Positions 32,858-39,412 of a stretch of 39,412 nucleotides of DNA are shown here, piece after piece. Source of the DNA: Conidiobolus incongruus B7586 (Eukaryota; Entomophthoromycota; Entomophthoromycetes; Entomophthorales; Conidiobolaceae); the NCBI GenBank assembly GCA_000697335.1, contig JNEM01009153.1, positions 1-39,412 on the forward strand. Direction: 5' to 3'. The notes under the pieces are model-generated. The model had not been told where the DNA came from, did no database searches, and saw only the letters and a program-made list of their open reading frames with translations. The translations under genes were made by a program, and so were the position numbers. How positions within the stretch are numbered: the stretch's first letter is position 1; each line of letters opens with the position of its first letter.

Positions 32858-34532
32858 AATATTCTAAAAGTCCTATTTACATTTGTTGATTCAAATTTAG
32901 CTCAGTAAAAGATTTAATATAATTATTATTTTGCTAAACATTCAAATTAACTATAAATTATCAATAGAAAGGAAATAACTATGTTATTATGAGAAGATAT
33001 ATAAATATGACTGATGTTATAATTAAGGTGAGGTATTGAAATATTAATAAATTATTTTAGTTAATTAATTTAAAATTATAACTTACTAATTCACTAAGTT
33101 ATTTAACCAATAATTGAAAATGATTTAATTAATTATGTGTGAAATCAAGTTAATTTTGAGAATTTTATATAAAAATTATATATTAAATATTAATATAATG
33201 AGTGATTAATTAAAATTTTGCAATTGTGAAGTGAAGATAAAAGAAACTTCAACCCAAGATTGATATCATATATCAATTTTTAAGCTTTTAATATAAACTA
33301 TTGAATTACCATTATCAAAAACACCTTGATCACAATTTAGTCAATCAAGATCATTAGGAACTTGGCAACTGGTTTTATTTATGAATTTAAAACCTGACAA
33401 CAACATCATGAAATATTTATACTTGATGCAAAATTGAATTGAATCCAAAAATTTATTCCTTAAATCGGATGCAATACTATTTTAGGTAAAGTTAACTTCT
33501 AAATATTTGAGGGTATTAAAGTATTTATATTTATTAGAATATAAGTTAAAAGCTGCAAAGAATACATTTCATCTGTGTAATTGATTATTGAATGATATTA
33601 TAATTATTATAATTAACATAATTAATGTTTTTAATATTTTAATATTTATTTCAACAATTATTTATATTTTTTTATTCAAAAATTCAACTTAAAATAGAGT
33701 CTCTTTAAATCAATGAATATTAAAATTGATCTCAAATATAGTTTAATATATATCAGAATATATTTTTTCTTATAATTCTAAATTTGAATTTTTATTATTT
33801 AGAAATTTAAATTGATAAATTAATAAATTAATGATTAAAATATGTAACTTCAAATTGATTTATCAATTTATCATCTTAATTATTAATGCATAATAGATGA
33901 ATAGTTCATTATTGTTATAAAGTTCAAATATAAAACAAAATAAACAATATATATGTTAATATAAAAAAATAATACAAATAACTCTATTATATATTTCAGT
34001 TGCCGGGTAATATTACATCAATAATTTTTTCGGATCTATAGTTAAATTGAATGCTGGTTTCAGGGAAACTCTTGAATCAATAAATTAATTTTCATATTTT
34101 AAGAAAAAAATTTTAATTTTGTTAAATTGATAAACTAATAAAATTTAGACCAATTATAAACTATAATAATTATATCAACTTTTAATATATCACAATAATA
34201 GTTCCGAATAACTAATAACTACATAAGAAAGAGTACACGATCCGAATATGTAATCAAGGGATCAAAAATTGACTTTTAAGTCTATAATGATTCCAATTAA
34301 ATAATAATATTTATGTATCTATGCTCGAATTGGTGAACCTGAGACCAACTTTGGAATTGTAAATGTCATTTCAAATCCTCAATTTTAACCCCGATTATCC
34401 CTGGAATGCTATTAGGGTATAAATTAAGCATATTGCCAACATAATACCAGAATTTAACTTCTATTTATTATTATTATTATTATTTGTTATTGAAATTTGA
34501 AAATTGTCAATTAATTAATATATTCAAGAAGG
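32858..34532. other. AT-rich intergenic DNA, promoter of ABC copy B at its right end
   Basis: No gene is supportable here. The last 330 bases are the presumed promoter of ABC copy B. It has two identical octamers (listed separately), a TTAGGG motif at 34412-34417 and a TTA run at about 34468-34484. Upstream of about 34000 the DNA is featureless and AT-rich. Confidence 0.5.
34203..34248 (+). promoter_or_regulatory. Pair of TCCGAATA octamers upstream of ABC copy B
   Basis: TCCGAATA occurs at 34203-34210 and again at 34241-34248, about 285-330 bases before the ATG of copy B. CCG-containing sites are typical of fungal zinc-cluster regulators of drug pumps, but this exact site is not one I can assign. 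I did not see it upstream of copy A. Confidence 0.25.
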
Positions 34533-37500
34533 ATGTTTAAGAGGAAGAAGCAAATTAACAACGACGACAAAGACAGCAAGGAGGAGCTGGAAGCTCCTCC
34601 AGTTTCGTTTCTAAAATTGTATAGATATGCGACGATATGGGATTATTTCGGACTTTTGCTAGCTTCCATATTGGCAGCTGCGTCCGGTGCAGCTCTCCCG
34701 CTGATGGCTGTTTTGATGGGCAATGTAGTGACATCACTACAAATGTTCTCCATGAACAAGATCTCCGCAAAAGTACTGCGTACCGAAATCAACCAATCGT
34801 CCTTGTATTTTGTATACTTGTCTATCGGTGTATTTTTGACTACGTATATTTATATCGCGATTTATAAAGCAATCGGTGAGAAGCTGACGTATATTATCCG
34901 TCACAAGTATTTAATCGGTGTTTTGAAGCAGGAAATTGCTTGGTCAGACGAGTATGGTCCAGGTAAAGTTGCTACTAATATTACTACTAGTTGTGATTTG
35001 GTTCAGGATGGTATTTCCGAAAAAGTGGGTATGTCCATACATGATGTTGCTACCTTTATCTCAGGCTTCATTATTGCTTTTATTAAAAACTGGAAACTCA
35101 CCCTCGTCATTCTGTGTATTGTGCCCTGTATCGTGATCATTGGGTTTGGTATTAATTTGATTACTGCTAAGTACACCACAAAATCTATCACCGAGTATGG
35201 TAAAGCTGCCAACCTTGCGGAAGAGAGTTTGTCTAGTATTAGAACAGTAGCTGCATTCAACCAAAAGGATCAAATCTTGAAAAAGTACAAAGTAATCATT
35301 GACAAGGCTCAAAAAATTGGCATTAAAAAGAGCTTTGGTCTCGGTATTTCATTAGGTGTAATTTTTATGATCATTTATTGTGGTTACTCTCTCGCTTTCT
35401 ACTATGGCGGTCAACTGATCTCCCAGGGTTCAATCACTTCTGGTGACGTTGTTAACGTGTTTTTCGCGGTCATTATTGGCTCATTCTCATTATCCCATAT
35501 CGCTCCAAATCTTCAAGCTATCGTCTTGGCGAGAGGTGCCGCAACCAAATTGTTCGAAGCGATTGATCGTGTTCCTACAATTGACGCCTTCTCGGAAGAA
35601 GGATTAAAGCCGGAAAAAGTTGAAGGAACTATCAAATTCAATCATGTCAAGTTTCATTATCCATCCCGTCCTGATGTTCCCATTTACGACGATTTTAATC
35701 TCACAGTTGATGCAGGTACCACAGTAGCATTAGTAGGATTGAGTGGGTCGGGTAAATCTACCTCCGTCCAACTCATCGAACGATTTTATGATCCCGTGTC
35801 CGGAGAAATTACCCTTGATGGTAACAATACCAAGTTGCTAAATATTCAGTGGTTGCGTAGACAGATTGGTCTAGTCTCGCAGGAGCCTGTGCTATTCTCT
35901 GGAACTATTCATTCCAATGTGGCTGCCGGATTAATTGGAACCCATTTGGAAAATGCGCCAGTTGAAGATCAGAGAGCAGCTATTGAGTCAGCTTGTAAAC
36001 TTTCTAATGCTCATGATTTCATCACTGCTCTTCCTAAAGGTTACGAGACTGAAGTCGGTCAAAGAGGTTTCCTGCTATCAGGTGGCCAAAAGCAACGTAT
36101 TGCTATTGCAAGAGCTATTGTCAAGGATCCCAAAATCCTTCTACTTGATGAAGCCACCAGTGCTTTAGATTCCAAGTCTGAGCATATTGTACAAGATGCT
36201 TTGGACAAGGCAAGTAAAGGAAGAACTACACTTGTAATTGCCCATCGTCTAGCAACCATTAAAAATGCTGATAAAATAGTAGTTATGGATCGAGGTCAAA
36301 TCGTCGAAAGTGGCACACATCAAGAATTGATTCAGATTGAGGATGGTGTATATCGTAAATTAGTCGAAATTCAGAACATTAAGCAAGCAGAAAGTCAGTT
36401 CAAGCAATTGGAACCTGAATTTGATATCCCAGCTTCTGGATCGCAAGATGTGATCGAAATGAGAGAAACTTTATTGGAAGGCGACGATGGTAAAATGAAA
36501 ATAGTGAAAATCCCAACCAAGAAATCCATTAACGAAAAGGCAACGCTCGACTCTGGGGGTAGTTTCAAGAGCGACGAAGAGTGTATCCAACCGAAAGCTA
36601 ACGAATTCACTACATTACAATTGATTGGTAAAGTCGCTATATTGAACAAAACGGAATGGAAAGAATTGACTATTGGTACTATTGGAGCTGTTGTTCAAGG
36701 TTTTGTGATGCCCATTTTCGCCATTATCTTTTCTAGTGTGCTGGAAGCATTCAATGCTACCGGATCTAAACTAACACAAGGAATTAATTTTTGGGCTTCT
36801 ATGTTCTTAGTAATTGCTGTTGTAATTGGCATTGCTAATCTGTTGCAATCTTCAGGATTTTCCATTGCTGCCGAAACTTTAAGCACCAAACTAAGATATA
36901 CTCTATTGGAAGCTATGTTCAAGCAGGAAATCGGATGGTTCGACAGGGAAGAGAATACGACTGGAGCTTTGACTTCGAGACTTTCTAAAGAACCGCAAGA
37001 TATTCAAGGATTAAGTGGCCTCACCCTTGGCAATATCCTCCAAACTGTTATCAATTTGGTTCTCAGTTGTATTGTTGGTCTGATTTATGGATGGAAATTA
37101 GCTTTGGTAGTCATCGCATGTTTACCAATTTTATTGACCTCTGGTTACATTAATATCAAAACTATATCTGCTAACAATAATAAAAATAGAGACCATTATG
37201 CGAAGGCATCTGAAATGGCATGTGAAGCAACAGGTGCAATGAGAACAATAGCTTCCCTTACCAAGGAGCAGCAAGTGGTTGACGCATATGCAACTCAGCT
37301 TTTAACTTCACTTCACACTGGTTACAAGAACGCGATCTTTGCAACCATATCCTTTTCCGCTGCACAATCTGTCAACTTTTTAGTGAATGCTCTAGCCTTC
37401 TGGTATGGTGGCAATCTTGTCAGTACTGGAGAATATACTATGAAACAATTATTCACAATTTTTATGGCTTTGATCGTTGGTGCAAGTACAGCATCTCGCG

Positions 37501-38390
37501 TATTCGTATTTACTCCAGATATGAATAAAGCAAAGAGATCTGCGAATGCTCTTTTCAATAGTGTTCAAAGAGTTCCATTGATCAATCAGTCCGCTGACGC
37601 AACGGGTAAAAAGGTCGATGAAACCAAAGGATTGGAAGGATATATTTCATTTGGAAATGTTCATTTCCATTACCCTACTCGTTCCAATGCTAAAATTCTC
37701 AAAGGTCTCAATATTGAAATCAAGCCTGGGGAATACGTTGCTTTGGTTGGACCTAGTGGATGCGGTAAAAGTACTACAATTGGTTTGATTGAGCGATTTT
37801 ACGATGTAAGTGCTGGTGCAATTAAAATTGATGGGGTCGATGTTAGAGATTATAATCTTCCATCATTGAGAGATTATATTTCGCTGGTTGGTCAAGAGCC
37901 CTCTCTATTCAATGTGACAATCAGAGAAAATATTGCTTTTGGTGCTAGGACTTTTGGTCCTCCTCCAACTCAAGAACAGATCGAACAAGCTGCTAAAGAT
38001 GCAAACATTCACGACTTTATCATGACTTTACCAAATGGTTACGATACCAATGTCGGTAATAAAGGATCGGAATTATCAGGAGGTCAAAAGCAGCGTATTG
38101 CAATTGCCAGGGCTTTGGTGCGTAATCCTAAGATTCTATTGTTGGACGAAGCTAGCTCTGCACTCGACGCTGAAAGTGAAATGGTCGTTCAAAAAGCTTT
38201 GGATCAAGCTTCTAAGGGAAGAACTACAATCTCTATTGCACATCGTCTTTCAACCATTCAACATGCTGATAGAATCTATGTCATCCAAGATGGTCAGGTA
38301 CTTGAGAGTGGTACACATCAAGAACTCTTGAAGTTGAATGGCCTTTATGCAGAAATGGCCAGCCAACAAATTCTTGACAGATCTCAATAA
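34533..38390 (+). CDS. Full-length ABCB (MDR/P-glycoprotein type) transporter, copy B
   Basis: An intronless gene for 1285 residues, paralogous to copy A over its full length. It has the same TMD-NBD-TMD-NBD order. NBD1: Walker A GLSGSGKST (about 402), signature LSGGQKQR (about 514), Walker B ILLLDEATSALD (about 534). NBD2: Walker A GPSGCGKST (about 1072), signature (about 1178), Walker B ILLLDEASSALD (about 1200). Both ATP sites look intact. The N terminus (MFKRKKQINNDDKDSKEE) and the central linker differ most from copy A, while the ATP domains are almost the same. Start: ATG at 34533. The gene lies next to pseudogenes on its left but is itself undamaged, so selection is keeping it. Substrate unknown; export of drugs, lipids or peptides is typical of the family. 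Confidence 0.97.
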   Translation: MFKRKKQINNDDKDSKEELEAPPVSFLKLYRYATIWDYFGLLLASILAAASGAALPLMAVLMGNVVTSLQMFSMNKISAKVLRTEINQSSLYFVYLSIGVFLTTYIYIAIYKAIGEKLTYIIRHKYLIGVLKQEIAWSDEYGPGKVATNITTSCDLVQDGISEKVGMSIHDVATFISGFIIAFIKNWKLTLVILCIVPCIVIIGFGINLITAKYTTKSITEYGKAANLAEESLSSIRTVAAFNQKDQILKKYKVIIDKAQKIGIKKSFGLGISLGVIFMIIYCGYSLAFYYGGQLISQGSITSGDVVNVFFAVIIGSFSLSHIAPNLQAIVLARGAATKLFEAIDRVPTIDAFSEEGLKPEKVEGTIKFNHVKFHYPSRPDVPIYDDFNLTVDAGTTVALVGLSGSGKSTSVQLIERFYDPVSGEITLDGNNTKLLNIQWLRRQIGLVSQEPVLFSGTIHSNVAAGLIGTHLENAPVEDQRAAIESACKLSNAHDFITALPKGYETEVGQRGFLLSGGQKQRIAIARAIVKDPKILLLDEATSALDSKSEHIVQDALDKASKGRTTLVIAHRLATIKNADKIVVMDRGQIVESGTHQELIQIEDGVYRKLVEIQNIKQAESQFKQLEPEFDIPASGSQDVIEMRETLLEGDDGKMKIVKIPTKKSINEKATLDSGGSFKSDEECIQPKANEFTTLQLIGKVAILNKTEWKELTIGTIGAVVQGFVMPIFAIIFSSVLEAFNATGSKLTQGINFWASMFLVIAVVIGIANLLQSSGFSIAAETLSTKLRYTLLEAMFKQEIGWFDREENTTGALTSRLSKEPQDIQGLSGLTLGNILQTVINLVLSCIVGLIYGWKLALVVIACLPILLTSGYINIKTISANNNKNRDHYAKASEMACEATGAMRTIASLTKEQQVVDAYATQLLTSLHTGYKNAIFATISFSAAQSVNFLVNALAFWYGGNLVSTGEYTMKQLFTIFMALIVGASTASRVFVFTPDMNKAKRSANALFNSVQRVPLINQSADATGKKVDETKGLEGYISFGNVHFHYPTRSNAKILKGLNIEIKPGEYVALVGPSGCGKSTTIGLIERFYDVSAGAIKIDGVDVRDYNLPSLRDYISLVGQEPSLFNVTIRENIAFGARTFGPPPTQEQIEQAAKDANIHDFIMTLPNGYDTNVGNKGSELSGGQKQRIAIARALVRNPKILLLDEASSALDAESEMVVQKALDQASKGRTTISIAHRLSTIQHADRIYVIQDGQVLESGTHQELLKLNGLYAEMASQQILDRSQ

Positions 38391-39412
38391 TTTGAAATAT
38401 ATGTTATATACTTTATTAATCTGTTGTACATTCAAATAAACAAATTTACTAATTTCAAAATTAAAAATAAATATTTAATACACTAAAATTTTAACATATT
38501 TGAAATTTATTGATATTAAATCAATATTCAGAAAATTAGTTAGGTTGTACTTAAATAATATATTAAATATATAATCATCATGATCAAATCAGTATTAATT
38601 AAAATGAAATGTTATTTTATAATGTTTATTAGGCTCCATTAATTTAATATATACATATATAATAAGCATTTCAATTATTCCTAATGAATTTTATTTATAT
38701 TCAATATTATGAATAAATTCAATACCAGTATTAGTGTAAAATGAGCTATATTAAAAGAATTTAAATATTATTTATTATTTATTATTTATTATTTATTATT
38801 TATAAAAATAATCCAAAATATAAAATAGATATTATAAATGATAAATCTCAATATTTTTATTATATTATTATTCTTAAAATGAATTAAAAGGATAAAATTA
38901 TAATTAATTAAAATATATTTCAAATAAATATATTATTAATAAAATATTAATATCTATTTATATTATTTTCATTTAAATATTGATAAATTAAAGTCAAACT
39001 TTCATGTAAAATAAAATTATAGAATTGATTAGATAAAATAATCTTTTATTTATTGCATTAGTGACAATAATATAAAAACAAGTTATTAGGTATATTTTAT
39101 ATTTATAATATTAATTTTTAAAAGAATATAATCAAATATCAATATATTATATTATGTTGATTAATTATAAGTTATTCATAATATTAATTCAATATTCTTT
39201 ATGATTATATTAGGTTATAAACTATTTAAATTAAAAATACTTAATATCTGAAATATTATAATATTTTAGTAATCTTAAAAAATATAATAAAATCTTTAAA
39301 ATTGGAAGTTAATGAAAAATAATAATGAATTAATATTACCTTAAATTTGAAAAAATGGGAAATTTTTTAATTTCTGATTTTTCAAATATATTATTAGTTT
39401 GAAATAAATAAA
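38391..39412. other. AT-rich DNA downstream of ABC copy B
   Basis: About 1 kb to the window edge without a recognisable gene. It contains the heptamer repeat at 38768-38802. Confidence 0.5.
38768..38802. repeat. Heptamer tandem repeat (TTATTTA)5
   Basis: Five perfect copies of TTATTTA in intergenic DNA. It is a minisatellite-like simple repeat with no known role here. Confidence 0.9.

Overview
The window is eukaryotic nuclear DNA and most likely fungal. The genes are compact and either intronless or split by introns of about 50 to 115 bases with GT..AG ends and, in places, a yeast-like TACTAAC branch site. Coding regions sit as GC-richer islands in extremely AT-rich DNA. The gene families fit a fungus: a hybrid histidine kinase, a fungal-type UNC-93 transporter relic, full-length ABCB transporters, mitochondrial COQ7, and YEATS and SUN proteins. 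An early-diverging AT-rich fungus is my best guess, but the sequence alone does not fix the lineage.

Layout, left to right. 140-545: decayed Tc1/mariner transposase. 1069-2937 (-): SUN-domain nuclear envelope protein. 3000-8500: AT-rich DNA with one unidentified ORF island at 5925-6400. 8513-11195 (+): hybrid histidine kinase with six exons. 12068-13500 (-): decayed UNC-93-like transporter. 14749-18594 (-): full ABCB transporter, copy A. 20591-21423 (-): COQ7 with three exons. 21940-24959 (+): YEATS2-like chromatin protein with two exons, divergent from COQ7. 26032-28544: PIF/Harbinger DNA transposon with 20-bp perfect terminal inverted repeats. 30415-31030 (+) and 31045-31400 (+): a pseudogene of the N-terminal third of the SUN gene abutting a pseudogene of the 3' end of the YEATS2-like gene. 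31732-32823 (-): highly diverged eIF4A-type helicase with its catalytic motifs lost. 34533-38390 (+): full ABCB transporter, copy B.

The most striking feature is internal duplication. Three genes of the left half (SUN, YEATS2-like, ABCB) have relatives in the right half. The ABCB copy is intact; the other two survive as truncated fossils joined in an order not present at the parental loci. The two ABCB copies share patches inside their ATP-binding domains that are nearly identical even at synonymous sites, which points to gene conversion. With two DNA transposon relics, a dead transporter and a dead helicase, the window looks like a rearranging region holding a few conserved housekeeping genes. 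I see no operon-like system, CRISPR array, rRNA or tRNA. No obviously new molecular system stands out; the novelty is mainly evolutionary.
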